Assembly (NCBI RefSeq): GCF_900890425.1 | Contig: NZ_CAAHFG010000004.1 | Span: forward strand, 912,330-976,329 | Direction of reading: 5' to 3' | DNA from: Pontiella desulfatans | Lineage (GTDB): Bacteria > Verrucomicrobiota > Kiritimatiellia > Kiritimatiellales > Pontiellaceae | Length of the DNA: 64,000 bases | Shown here: positions 1 to 7,992 of the stretch, in pieces | Layout: each line of letters begins with the position of its first letter | Numbering within the stretch: the stretch's first letter is position 1 | Notes under the pieces: model-generated | What the model saw: the letters and a program-made list of their open reading frames with translations, nothing else | Database searches by the model: none | Told to the model about the DNA's origin: nothing | Translations under genes and position numbers: made by a program

Positions 1-1
1 C

Positions 2-769
2 ATGACCATGGGCAAGGGCGGGGTGGGTAAAACCGTCATGGCTTCGGCCATCGCGGCGGAGCTGGCGCAGCTCGGCCATTCCGTGCTGCTTTCCACCACC
101 GATCCGGCGGCGCACGTGGCCGAAACCATCGGCGCGGGGCTGCCCAACCTGCAGATCGACCGCATCGATCCCAAGGCCGAAACCGAAGCCTATTGCCAGG
201 ACATCCTTTCGAAAAACCGCAGCAAGCTTTCGGAGGCCGACCTGGCCCTGCTCGAAGAAGAGTTGCGCTCGCCCTGCATCGAAGAGATCGCCGTGTTCCA
301 GGCCTTCGCCCGCACCGTCGCCAAGGGGTCGAACCAATTCATCGTGCTCGACACCGCGCCCACCGGCCATACCTTGCTCTTGCTCGATTCAACCGAGGCC
401 TACCATCGCGAAGTTGCCAAATCGACGGACGACCTTCCGGCGGAAGTGAAGGAACTCCTGCCGCGCATCCGCGATCCCGAATTCACCAAGGTGCTGATCG
501 TGGCCCTGCCCGAGGCCACGCCGACGCACGAGGCCGAAGACCTCCAGCGCGACCTGCGCCGCGCAAACATCGAACCGTTCGGCTGGATCATCAACCGCAG
601 CTTCGCCGTTTCCGGCACAACCGATCCCGTCCTTTGCGCCAAGGGCCTGCACGAAACCGACTACATCCAGGAAATCGCCAACGGCCTTTCAGCCCGGCAA
701 ACCGTCATCTCCCCCTGGATCGGCAAGGAGCTCTCCGGAGCCGATCGCCTGCATCTGCTGACGCGCTAG
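2..769 (+). CDS. arsA: ArsA-type arsenite/anion-pump ATPase, C-terminal half (5' truncated by window edge)
   Basis: The protein opens directly on a P-loop (GKGGVGKT) and continues with TTDPAAH, a conserved RSPC-EEIAVFQAF stretch and the DTAPTGHTLLLLD motif, all typical of the second (A2) nucleotide-binding half of ArsA. Full ArsA has two such halves, so the first half probably lies before base 1; the ATG at base 2 is very likely internal. ArsA couples ATP hydrolysis to arsenite export through ArsB on the cytoplasmic face of the membrane. No other ars gene is visible downstream; the gene ends at a shared hairpin opposite the convergent rpiB-glyA gene. Confidence 0.85.
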   Translation: MTMGKGGVGKTVMASAIAAELAQLGHSVLLSTTDPAAHVAETIGAGLPNLQIDRIDPKAETEAYCQDILSKNRSKLSEADLALLEEELRSPCIEEIAVFQAFARTVAKGSNQFIVLDTAPTGHTLLLLDSTEAYHREVAKSTDDLPAEVKELLPRIRDPEFTKVLIVALPEATPTHEAEDLQRDLRRANIEPFGWIINRSFAVSGTTDPVLCAKGLHETDYIQEIANGLSARQTVISPWIGKELSGADRLHLLTR

Positions 770-791
770 GCGCACCAGCCCCAAAACGCGA

Positions 792-820
792 AAAGCGGCA
801 ACCTTATAGGCTGCCGCTTT
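792..820. terminator. Bidirectional intrinsic terminator between arsA and rpiB-glyA
   Basis: A perfect 9-bp stem (AAAGCGGCA / TGCCGCTTT) has a short inner CCT/AGG extension and flanking A and T runs on its two sides. It sits between two convergent genes, so it can serve both. Confidence 0.75.
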
Positions 821-848
821 CTGCATTTTTCACTGCTGGCGGTTCCGG

Positions 849-2528
849 TTACGGAATCGGGAACTGGGCGGTGAGGGCAATGACCTCTTCCTTGATCTGG
901 GCCAGAACCGCGTCGTTGTCCGCATGGCGGATGGCGCGCTTGATGAACTCCGCAATCTTTTCCATTTCCGCTTCCTTCATGCCGCGAGTGGTTACCGCCG
1001 GGGTGCCGATGCGGATGCCGGAGGTGACGAACGGGCTCTTGGTGTCGAACGGGATGGCGTTCTTGTTGACGGTGATGGCCGCCTTGTCGAGCGCGATGGC
1101 CGCATCCTTGCCGGTGACGCCGGTCTTGGTGAGGTCGACCAGCATCAGGTGGTTGTCGGTTCCGCCGGAAACCAAACGGATGTCGTCGTCTTCCAGCGCG
1201 GCCGCCAGTGCCTGGGCGTTTTTCACGACCTGCTGCTGATATTGCTTGAACGAGGGCTGGAGGTCTTCGTGGAAGCAGACGGCCTTGGCCGCGATGGTGT
1301 GCATCAGCGGGCCGCCCTGGATGCCCGGGAACACCTGCTTGTCGATATCCGCCGCGAATTTTTCCTGGCAGAGAATCATGCCGCCGCGCGGGCCGCGCAG
1401 GGTTTTGTGCGTGGTGGTGGTTACGAATTCGGCATACGGAACCGGGTTCGGGTGGCAGCCCGCCGCCACGAGGCCGGCGATGTGCGCCATGTCGACCATC
1501 AGGTAGGCGCCGCAGCTGTCGGCGATCTTGCGCAGGCGCTTGAAGTCGATGATGCGGGAGTAGGCGGACGCGCCGGCAACGAGCATCTTCGGCTTGTGTT
1601 TGTCGGCCAGGGCCTGGACGTTGTCGTAGTCGATTTGCTCGGTTTCCTTGTCGACGCCGTAGGGCACCACGTTGAAGAAGCGGCCGGAAAAGTTCATCGG
1701 GTGGCCGTGGGTCAGGTGGCCGCCTTCGGCGAGGCTCATGGCGAGGATGGTGTCGCCGGGGTTGAGCATGGCGTAGTAGACGGCCATGTTGGCGCCGGAA
1801 CCATGGTGCGGCTGCACATTGGCGTGCTCCGCCCCGAAGAGCTCCTTGGCGCGGTCGATGGCGAGGCGTTCGGCTTCATCCACCCATTCGCAGCCGTTGT
1901 ACCAACGTTTGGCCGGGTAGCCTTCGGCATATTTATTGGTCATGCGCGAGCCGGCGACTTCGCGGACGGCCTTGCTCACGATGTTTTCGGAGGCGATCAG
2001 TTCCAGGTTTTCCTTTTGGCGCTGGTCTTCCTTTTTCAGCAGGGCGTAGATTTCGGGGTCGGCGTCGTAGACGGCGATGGTGCCGGCGGTTTCGGAGGCG
2101 TAGTCCTTGATCTTCATGACGCGGCGCTCGTGGCGACCGCCTTCGAACTCGGAGGAGAGCCACGCTTCGAGAATTGCTTCCGCTTCCGCCTCGGGGGTGA
2201 ACTTGCCGGAAAGGCAGAGCACATTGGCGTTGTTGTGCTGGCGGGTCATGCTGGCCATTTCGGCGTTGAGGCAGAGGGCGGCGCGGACACGCGGAAACTT
2301 GTTGGCGGTCATGCTGACGCCGATGCCGGTGGTGCAGACGATGATGCCCTGGTCGACGGTGGCGTTGGAGACTTCTTCGGCCACGGCGGCCGCGTAGTCG
2401 GGGTAGTCGACCGAGTCGGCGCTGTTGCAGCCGAGGTCTTCAACCGTGATGCCCTTATCCATCAGGATCTCGGCAATACGGGTTTTCAGGGCGAATCCGC
2501 CGTGGTCTGATCCAATCGCAATTTTCAT
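849..2528 (-). CDS. rpiB-glyA: Fused ribose-5-phosphate isomerase B / serine hydroxymethyltransferase
   Basis: This single 559-residue protein holds two enzymes. Residues 1-140 are RpiB: SDHGG at 7-11, active-site Cys65 in CTTGIG, and QH at 98-99. Residues ~150-559 are a complete GlyA, with the PLP lysine Lys375 in [14 protein letters not shown], the HHGSGAN motif and the usual C-terminal domain. RpiB interconverts ribose-5-P and ribulose-5-P; GlyA makes glycine and methylene-tetrahydrofolate from serine. An SD (AGAGGA) lies 8 nt upstream of the ATG. The gene is last in a sua5 / phosphatase / rpiB-glyA operon. The order matches the separate-gene order known in Firmicutes (ywlC, ywlE, rpiB, glyA), so the fusion probably arose from adjacent genes. 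No internal stop or frameshift is seen. Confidence 0.93.
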   Translation of the reverse strand: MKIAIGSDHGGFALKTRIAEILMDKGITVEDLGCNSADSVDYPDYAAAVAEEVSNATVDQGIIVCTTGIGVSMTANKFPRVRAALCLNAEMASMTRQHNNANVLCLSGKFTPEAEAEAILEAWLSSEFEGGRHERRVMKIKDYASETAGTIAVYDADPEIYALLKKEDQRQKENLELIASENIVSKAVREVAGSRMTNKYAEGYPAKRWYNGCEWVDEAERLAIDRAKELFGAEHANVQPHHGSGANMAVYYAMLNPGDTILAMSLAEGGHLTHGHPMNFSGRFFNVVPYGVDKETEQIDYDNVQALADKHKPKMLVAGASAYSRIIDFKRLRKIADSCGAYLMVDMAHIAGLVAAGCHPNPVPYAEFVTTTTHKTLRGPRGGMILCQEKFAADIDKQVFPGIQGGPLMHTIAAKAVCFHEDLQPSFKQYQQQVVKNAQALAAALEDDDIRLVSGGTDNHLMLVDLTKTGVTGKDAAIALDKAAITVNKNAIPFDTKSPFVTSGIRIGTPAVTTRGMKEAEMEKIAEFIKRAIRHADNDAVLAQIKEEVIALTAQFPIP

Positions 2529-2543
2529 AAAATGTTCCTCTGT

Positions 2544-2999
2544 CTATTGTTTTCCGGTGCGAATAAAAAGGATCAGGTCCGAAAGGGCCCGATCAATTTC
2601 GTCACGTGTTCTTATATAGGTGTTTAGCGAACCGCCGAACGGATCGGAAACATCGGCGGGGACTTTCGACGTTCCGAACGCGTTAATCAAGAAAACTCTG
2701 TTTTCAACCTCGGGGAAGCAGTCGAGCACGTGCCAGCGGTGCCCCTCGGTCATGGTGACGATCAGGTTGGCCTTTTCAACCAGTTCGGGGGTAAGCGGTT
2801 GGCTTCGGTGTCCGGAAAGGTCCACGTTCAGCTCGCGCAACGCCTCGACGGCGTTGCCGCTCGCCGGGGAGCCGTGCGAGGCATAGACGCCGGCCGATTC
2901 CGCCTTCCAATCCAGGTCGCCTTTGCGGTGCATGAAAAGCGCCTCCGCCATCGGGCTCCGGCACGTGTTTCCCGTGCAGACAAATAAAACCATGCTCAT
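2544..2999 (-). CDS. Low-molecular-weight protein tyrosine phosphatase (Wzb/YwlE/ArsC-thioredoxin type fold)
   Basis: The 151-residue protein begins MSMVLFVCTGNTCRSPMAEA, which contains the CX5R(S) phosphatase loop. The late DPFGG provides the general-acid aspartate, as in LMW-PTPs. The chosen ATG (2999) overlaps the sua5 stop in an ATGA arrangement, implying translational coupling; the reading frame extends further upstream only as a shadow of sua5. Family members remove phosphate from protein tyrosine or arginine. The nearby capsule locus makes a role in capsule kinase control possible, but the sua5/rpiB/glyA company matches the Firmicute YwlE setting better. Confidence 0.85.
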   Translation of the reverse strand: MSMVLFVCTGNTCRSPMAEALFMHRKGDLDWKAESAGVYASHGSPASGNAVEALRELNVDLSGHRSQPLTPELVEKANLIVTMTEGHRWHVLDCFPEVENRVFLINAFGTSKVPADVSDPFGGSLNTYIRTRDEIDRALSDLILFIRTGKQ

Positions 3000-3607
3000 T
3001 GCTCGGCTTCCTTGAAAACCGCGGCCACTTCCGCAAACGGGATCTTTCCCTCCCGCAGGCATTCAATGCTTTCCCCATCCACCTTGATGACCGTGCTCGG
3101 GATGGCCTGTTCGGCCGACGGGCCGCTATCGAGCGCGAGGTCGGCCTCGACCGAGGCCACGGCCTCCTGCGCGGTTTTGGTGTCGGGGTCGCCGCTGAGG
3201 TTGGCGCTGGTGAGCGCAAGGGTACGGCCGCAGGCCCGGGCCAGCCCGATCGCCACGGCGTGGTCGGGCACGCGATAGCCCGTCCATCCCTCGCTCGTTT
3301 CCAAAACAATCGTCAACGGCCCCGGCCAGTAGGCGTTGGCCAAGGCTTCGAGGCCGGCAGTCCAATTCTTGGCCGTCGCCTTCACCTGTCCGCCGTCGGC
3401 GGCCAGGCGGGCGATCGGCTTGTCGCCGTCGCGCCCCTTGGCGGCAACCAGCTTTTCCATCGCACCCGGCACCGCCGGATCGCAGGCGATGCCATAGACG
3501 GTTTCCGTCGGGACAATCACCAGTCCGCTTCCGGCCAGAACGGCGCGGGCCTGCGCCAGCAGCTGCGGGTCGGGGGTTTCCCGGTCGATTTCAACTATCG
3601 TGGTCAT
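2996..3607 (-). CDS. tsaC: Threonylcarbamoyl-AMP synthase (Sua5/YrdC family)
   Basis: The 203-residue protein carries the YrdC fold signatures: VPTETVYGIACDP near residue 35, KGRD-KPI near 60, and SAN-SG (LTSANLSG) in the second half. It is the short YrdC-only form without the Sua5 C-terminal domain. It makes threonylcarbamoyl-AMP for the t6A37 modification of ANN-decoding tRNAs. The start was set at 3607, where conserved sequence begins; the longer frame overlaps priA on the other strand. It is first in the operon with the phosphatase and rpiB-glyA, and divergent from priA. Confidence 0.88.
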   Translation of the reverse strand: MTTIVEIDRETPDPQLLAQARAVLAGSGLVIVPTETVYGIACDPAVPGAMEKLVAAKGRDGDKPIARLAADGGQVKATAKNWTAGLEALANAYWPGPLTIVLETSEGWTGYRVPDHAVAIGLARACGRTLALTSANLSGDPDTKTAQEAVASVEADLALDSGPSAEQAIPSTVIKVDGESIECLREGKIPFAEVAAVFKEAEQ

Positions 3608-3700
3608 TCGGCGGATTCTACTGTCCGCCGCCGCCAAATCAAGCGGAGGTCTGGTTTTTTCCGTGCGTTTCCAATCGCGGGAAACTACATTCCCCCGCTT

Positions 3701-5995
3701 ATGGCAACCATCGCAAAAGTCGTTGTGGAGATATCGCTGGATCGGGAGTTCGACTACCGGATCCCCGCGCACCTGCGCGACTCCATCAAGGTCGGCTCGC
3801 AGGTCAACGTTCCGTTCCAGTCGCGCGAGCTGCGCGGATTCGTGGTCGGCCTCTCCAATTTTTCCGCCTTTGCCGATAAACTGAAGGAAATCGCCGGCGT
3901 CGTGGGGGAAAAGCCGCTGATCCCCGACGAAATCATGAAGCTGGCCTACTGGATTGCGGACTACTATTGCGCGCCGATCGAAAACGCCGTCCGCACCGTT
4001 CTCCCCAGCGCCGTCCGCAAACGCGGCGCGAGCCACAAGAAGCAGCTGGTGGTGAAGCTCGTAGACGGAGCTTCCAGCTCCGTTCAGGAAAAACAACCAG
4101 CGTTGACCGATCCCTTGCTCGCGATGGATGAACCAACGCCGTCCGCCCAACCCAACGGAGCGGGATGCTCCGTCTACGAAAAGCTACCCCCCAAGCAGAA
4201 GCTTGTCGTGGAGACCCTCCGGCAGCATGGCACCATGACGGTTTCCGAGTTGAAGGAGCGTTCGGGTTGTTCGGAGTCGCCGATCAAGACGCTGGAAAAG
4301 CAGGGGCTGGTGAAGATCGAGGAAGCAACCATCCTACGCGATCCGCATGCGGGGATGGAGCTGCTGCGCACCAAGCCGTTCGAGCTGATGGTGGAGCAAA
4401 AGAGCGCGCTCGATACCATCTGCGCGTCGATGGACAAGGAAAAGCCGGGGACGGTCTTGCTGCACGGGGTGACCGGCAGCGGAAAGACCGAGGTGTATTT
4501 GCAGGCGATCCAGTACGCGCTCGACCGAGGGCAGGGGGCGATCGTGCTCGTGCCGGAAATCTCGCTCACGCCGCAGACGGTCGACCGCTTCCGCTCGCGT
4601 TTCGGCGACTGCGTGGCGGTGCTGCACTCGAGTCTTTCCGACGGGGAGCGGCACGACGAGTGGCACCGCATCCGCAACGGCGAGGCGCGGATTGCCATCG
4701 GGGCGCGCTCGGCCCTGTTTTCGCCCATCGAGAATCCGGGGCTGATCGTGGTCGACGAGGAGCACGAACCCACCTACAAGCAGGACGAGGCCCCGCGCTA
4801 CAATGCGCGCGACGTGGCCGTGATGCGCGGCCACCTGCAAAACTGCTGCGTGGTGCTGGGTTCGGCGACGCCCGCGCTGGAGTCGTTCGCCAATGTGAAA
4901 AGCGGGCGCTACGAGCTGGCCGAAATGCTGATGCGGGTGGACGACCGGTCGATGCCGCTGATGCGGGTGGTCGATATGTGCATCGAGAAGGAGAAGGATG
5001 GCCGCCCCCAGATTTTTTCAAGGGAGCTGGTGGAAGGCATTTATGACCGGCTGAACTTGAACGAGCAGGTGATTCTTTTCCTGAACCGGCGCGGTTTTTC
5101 CTCGTCGCTCCAGTGCGAGAAGTGCGGCTATGTGGCCGAATGCGCCGAATGCAGTGTTTCGATGACCTACCACAAAGGGGCCCATAAACTGCTGTGCCAT
5201 ATTTGCGGGGCCGAGGAGCAGGTGCCTGCCCGCTGCCCCGATTGCAAAGACCCCGAATTCAAGTATGCCGGCGTGGGCACCGAGAAAATCGAGGAAGTGC
5301 TCGGCAAGCTCTGCCCGAATGCCCGGGTGGCGCGGATGGATTCGGATACGATGCGCAAAAAGGATTCCTACCGCACCGTGCTCGATAAATTCAAGACCGG
5401 CAAGATCGACATCCTGCTCGGTACGCAGATGATTGCCAAGGGGTTGGATTTCCCGAACGTGACGCTCGTCGGCGTGCTCAATGCCGATATGTCGCTGCAC
5501 GTGCCCGATTTCCGGGCGGGCGAGCGCACGTTCCAGCTGCTGACGCAGGTTGCCGGGCGCGCCGGGCGCGGCGAAAAGGCCGGCGAGGTGATCGTGCAGG
5601 CCTACACGCCGCACCATCCGGCCATCCAGGCCGCGCGTAGCCTCGACTACGACGGTTTTTGCTCGCAGGATCTGGAGTTCCGCCGCGAGCTGAACTATCC
5701 GCCGTTCTCGCACCTCGTCCTGCTCACCTTCAAGGGCGGGGACGAGCCCGAGGTGATGGGCGCGGCCGATCGGTTCTATGAGCACCTGGAAGCCATTCTG
5801 CCGGCCTCCGTCACGCACTGCCCGCCGATGCCGGCGCCGCTCGCCCGGGCCAAGGGGCTCTGGCGCTACCAGATCATGCTGCGTTGCGAACACACCGTCA
5901 AAATGACGCGCCCCATCCGGCACGTCGTCCAGTCCATCCGCCTGCCCAAAGGCGTCGCCTGCACGGTCGATGTGGACGCGCTCTCGCTGTTGTAG
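3701..5995 (+). CDS. priA: Primosomal replication-restart helicase PriA
   Basis: The 764-residue protein starts at an ATG followed by MATIAKVVVEISLDREFDY, the 3'-DNA-binding domain. It has a Walker A (GVTGSGKTE, about residue 256), a DEEH Walker B, a Cys-rich double zinc site between the helicase lobes (CEKCGY, CAEC, CHICG, CPDC, about residues 470-520) and helicase motifs GTQMIAKG and QVAGRAGR. PriA reloads the replisome at collapsed forks. About residues 120-160, in the linker between the N-terminal and winged-helix domains, are encoded by a palindromic repeat (separate entry). The gene converges on the DUF2293 gene with a 1-bp gap. Confidence 0.95.
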   Translation: MATIAKVVVEISLDREFDYRIPAHLRDSIKVGSQVNVPFQSRELRGFVVGLSNFSAFADKLKEIAGVVGEKPLIPDEIMKLAYWIADYYCAPIENAVRTVLPSAVRKRGASHKKQLVVKLVDGASSSVQEKQPALTDPLLAMDEPTPSAQPNGAGCSVYEKLPPKQKLVVETLRQHGTMTVSELKERSGCSESPIKTLEKQGLVKIEEATILRDPHAGMELLRTKPFELMVEQKSALDTICASMDKEKPGTVLLHGVTGSGKTEVYLQAIQYALDRGQGAIVLVPEISLTPQTVDRFRSRFGDCVAVLHSSLSDGERHDEWHRIRNGEARIAIGARSALFSPIENPGLIVVDEEHEPTYKQDEAPRYNARDVAVMRGHLQNCCVVLGSATPALESFANVKSGRYELAEMLMRVDDRSMPLMRVVDMCIEKEKDGRPQIFSRELVEGIYDRLNLNEQVILFLNRRGFSSSLQCEKCGYVAECAECSVSMTYHKGAHKLLCHICGAEEQVPARCPDCKDPEFKYAGVGTEKIEEVLGKLCPNARVARMDSDTMRKKDSYRTVLDKFKTGKIDILLGTQMIAKGLDFPNVTLVGVLNADMSLHVPDFRAGERTFQLLTQVAGRAGRGEKAGEVIVQAYTPHHPAIQAARSLDYDGFCSQDLEFRRELNYPPFSHLVLLTFKGGDEPEVMGAADRFYEHLEAILPASVTHCPPMPAPLARAKGLWRYQIMLRCEHTVKMTRPIRHVVQSIRLPKGVACTVDVDALSLL
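4060..4178. repeat. Palindromic repeat pair inserted in frame within priA
   Basis: Two 25-nt arms at 4060-4084 and 4154-4178 are inverted copies of each other with 23 of 25 positions matching. Each arm is itself a hairpin (ACGGAGC-N5-GCTCCGT). The 69-nt spacer and both arms are translated without a stop as low-complexity residues in the domain linker of PriA. The arrangement resembles a BIME/REP pair or a Rickettsia-type palindromic element within a coding region. Confidence 0.8.
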
Positions 5996-5996
5996 G

Positions 5997-6677
5997 TCAT
6001 GACCAAATGCGCAGCGTGAAATTGACTTTGTCGAGGACCTTGGCGCGGGCGAGGGCGCGGCTGCGGGTGGTTTCGAGCAGGTGGTCGTATGGGGTTTCGG
6101 TGTGGCGGATGTGGGCGGCGACGGCGAGGCGGACGGCCTTTTCGTCGAGCTCCTTGGCCATGGCGCTGCGCCCGACGCGGCCGCTGTATTTGCGGCAGGC
6201 GTGCTCGGCGATCTGGTTTTCGCGGCCGGGCGGGCAGTCCGGATAGAGCTGGCGAACCTTGGCGGCGAAGGCCTTGATGTATTCCTGGTCGAGCTCGGCG
6301 CGGCGCACGGAGGCCTGGGCCTGGCGCTGTTTGCGCAGCGGGGCATCGGCGCTGCATTCGAGTTTGGCCTGCTCAAGGGCTTCGTTTTCAACGAGCAGGC
6401 CTTGGCGTTCGAAGCGTTTGCGCTGGCTGTTCCATTGGAGCACCGCGGCGGAGAGCCGGGAATGCTTTTTGGAGCGCCGCGTCAGGGCGGCATCGCCGGA
6501 GGGCAGGAAAACGAGGAGGTCGAGCCCGGCGCAGCTCAGGCAGAGCGCTTTCTTATTTTCCTGCGGAACCATCCACGCATGCCGGTCGAGCTCCTTCCCG
6601 CATTGGTCGCACGTTGCTGCCTGGGCTGAAATGAATACCTTGGGTTGGTCGTCGTCTGGGGGCGTTTTCCCGGCCAT
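5997..6677 (-). CDS. DUF2293-like protein with N-terminal zinc ribbon
   Basis: This 226-residue protein has an N-terminal CDQCGKEL...CLSCAGLD pair that looks like a zinc ribbon. A basic middle follows, and the C-terminal half (about residues 130-226) contains FAAKVRQLYPDCPPGRE, a RKYSGRVGRS motif and HIRHTETPYDHLL, typical of DUF2293 proteins. The function is unknown; the basic character suggests nucleic-acid binding. The ATG at 6677 was chosen (a TTG at 6683 is possible). Its start lies at the stop of the SpoIIAA-like gene, so it is probably coupled and last in the ppiD-led operon. Confidence 0.65.
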   Translation of the reverse strand: MAGKTPPDDDQPKVFISAQAATCDQCGKELDRHAWMVPQENKKALCLSCAGLDLLVFLPSGDAALTRRSKKHSRLSAAVLQWNSQRKRFERQGLLVENEALEQAKLECSADAPLRKQRQAQASVRRAELDQEYIKAFAAKVRQLYPDCPPGRENQIAEHACRKYSGRVGRSAMAKELDEKAVRLAVAAHIRHTETPYDHLLETTRSRALARAKVLDKVNFTLRIWS

Positions 6678-6679
6678 GG

Positions 6680-7054
6680 TCAATCGGTTTGCTCGATCCA
6701 GTTGCGGGCGTCATCTAGGCTCTGGAAGATCCGGATGTCGGCACCGCGGTTGGTGGCGATCAGGTGGCCGAATTCGTTGATTTCGGCATTGGTCTGGTTT
6801 TCATCGAAGAAGGCCACCTGGATTCCCGTGCTGGAGGGGAGGATGTCCATCATGATATCGAAGATCTCGGCTTCATCGGTTTCGCCCATCAGGTCTTCAT
6901 GCACGAGCACCTTGCGGTAATCGAGCTCGCGAACCTTGTCGGCGATTTCGTTCCAATAGCTCAAGCTTGCGGCAAAACTATCCTCCCCCGTTAGATGGGC
7001 ATAGAGATAGAAGCCGCGATCCTCGAAGACCAACCTATACTTAAACACTGGCAT
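6680..7054 (-). CDS. SpoIIAA/STAS-like small protein
   Basis: The 124-residue acidic cytosolic protein contains LDYRKVLVHEDLMGETDEAEIFD and a later ATNRGADIRIFQSLDDARNWI. This pattern of a mid-protein beta-alpha turn and an RG...FxxxxxAxxWL ending is seen in SpoIIAA-like (STAS-related) proteins. The function is unknown. It is 6 nt downstream of the PfkB gene and overlaps the DUF2293-like gene, in a compact operon. Confidence 0.55.
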   Translation of the reverse strand: MPVFKYRLVFEDRGFYLYAHLTGEDSFAASLSYWNEIADKVRELDYRKVLVHEDLMGETDEAEIFDIMMDILPSSTGIQVAFFDENQTNAEINEFGHLIATNRGADIRIFQSLDDARNWIEQTD

Positions 7055-7060
7055 TATGGG

Positions 7061-7975
7061 TCAGATTCTGCACATTTCCTTGAATTCGGCAACCCGGATT
7101 TCGATTTCATCGCGATCGAGCTGCTTGAGGCGCTCCAGGCTGAACTCCTCGACGCCGAAGGAGGCGACGATGCTGCCGTAGACCATGGCCTCGCGGATGG
7201 CTTTCTTGTCGGTCTTCCCCGAGGCGGCGAGCGCGCCCATCAGGCCGCCGGCAAAGGTGTCGCCGGCGCCGGTGGGATCCTTGAAGGTGTCGAGCGGGTA
7301 GGCGTGCAGCAGGAAGATGTCTTGCTTGGTGAAGAGCATGGAGCCGTTGCCGCCTTTCTTGATGAGCACATATTCGGGGCCGAGTTCGAGCAGCAGCTTG
7401 GCCGCCTGGGTCAGGGAATGCTCGCCGGTATAGAGCTGGGCCTCGGATTCGTTGAGCGTGAGCATGTTGCATCTGGAGATCACCTTGGCCAGGTCGTCCT
7501 TGGCGATGTTGATCCACAGGTCCATGGTGTCGATGAGGACAAACTTGGGGTCGCGCGTCTGTTCGAGGACGTGGAGCTGCAGGGCCGGATGGATGTTGCC
7601 GAGGAAGAGGTAGGGGGCTTCCTTATAGTCTTCCGGCAGCTCCGGGGAAAAGGATTCGAAGACGCCGAGATCGGTGAAGAGGGTGTCGCGGTTATCCATG
7701 TTCTCGTGGTAGGCGCCGCCCCAGCGGAAGGTTTTTCCTTCCACGGTCTGCAGGCCCTCGAGGTCGATGCTCATGTTGCTCCAGGTGTCGCGGAACTCCT
7801 GCGGGAAGTCGGTTCCAACCACGCCGACCATGCCGGTGTGGCTGAAGAACGAGGCGGCGGCGCAGGCATAGCTGACGGAGCCTCCCAGGATTTCCTCCTG
7901 CTTTTCGGTCGGGGTTTCGATGGTATCGATCCCGATGGAACCGACGATGGTCAAGTCAACAACAGGTTTGGTCAT
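7061..7975 (-). CDS. PfkB-family carbohydrate/nucleoside kinase
   Basis: The 304-residue protein has the PfkB signature near its C-terminus, KDPTGAGDTFAGGLMG, in which the Asp of GAGD is the catalytic base. The N-terminal GGSVSYACAAASFF substrate-site segment is also present. The family phosphorylates sugars or nucleosides with ATP; the sequence alone does not give the substrate. An SD (GGAG) lies 8 nt before the ATG. It is fourth in the operon ppiD-fxsA-HAD/UbiA-pfkB. Confidence 0.85.
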   Translation of the reverse strand: MTKPVVDLTIVGSIGIDTIETPTEKQEEILGGSVSYACAAASFFSHTGMVGVVGTDFPQEFRDTWSNMSIDLEGLQTVEGKTFRWGGAYHENMDNRDTLFTDLGVFESFSPELPEDYKEAPYLFLGNIHPALQLHVLEQTRDPKFVLIDTMDLWINIAKDDLAKVISRCNMLTLNESEAQLYTGEHSLTQAAKLLLELGPEYVLIKKGGNGSMLFTKQDIFLLHAYPLDTFKDPTGAGDTFAGGLMGALAASGKTDKKAIREAMVYGSIVASFGVEEFSLERLKQLDRDEIEIRVAEFKEMCRI

Positions 7976-7992
7976 GGGTTATCTCCGGTTTG

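Noticed and set aside
924-2510. Long open frame of 528 codons opposite rpiB-glyA
   Set aside because: It is antisense to a clearly conserved two-enzyme gene, has a biased G/V/D composition and no domain; such shadows are common in GC-rich DNA.
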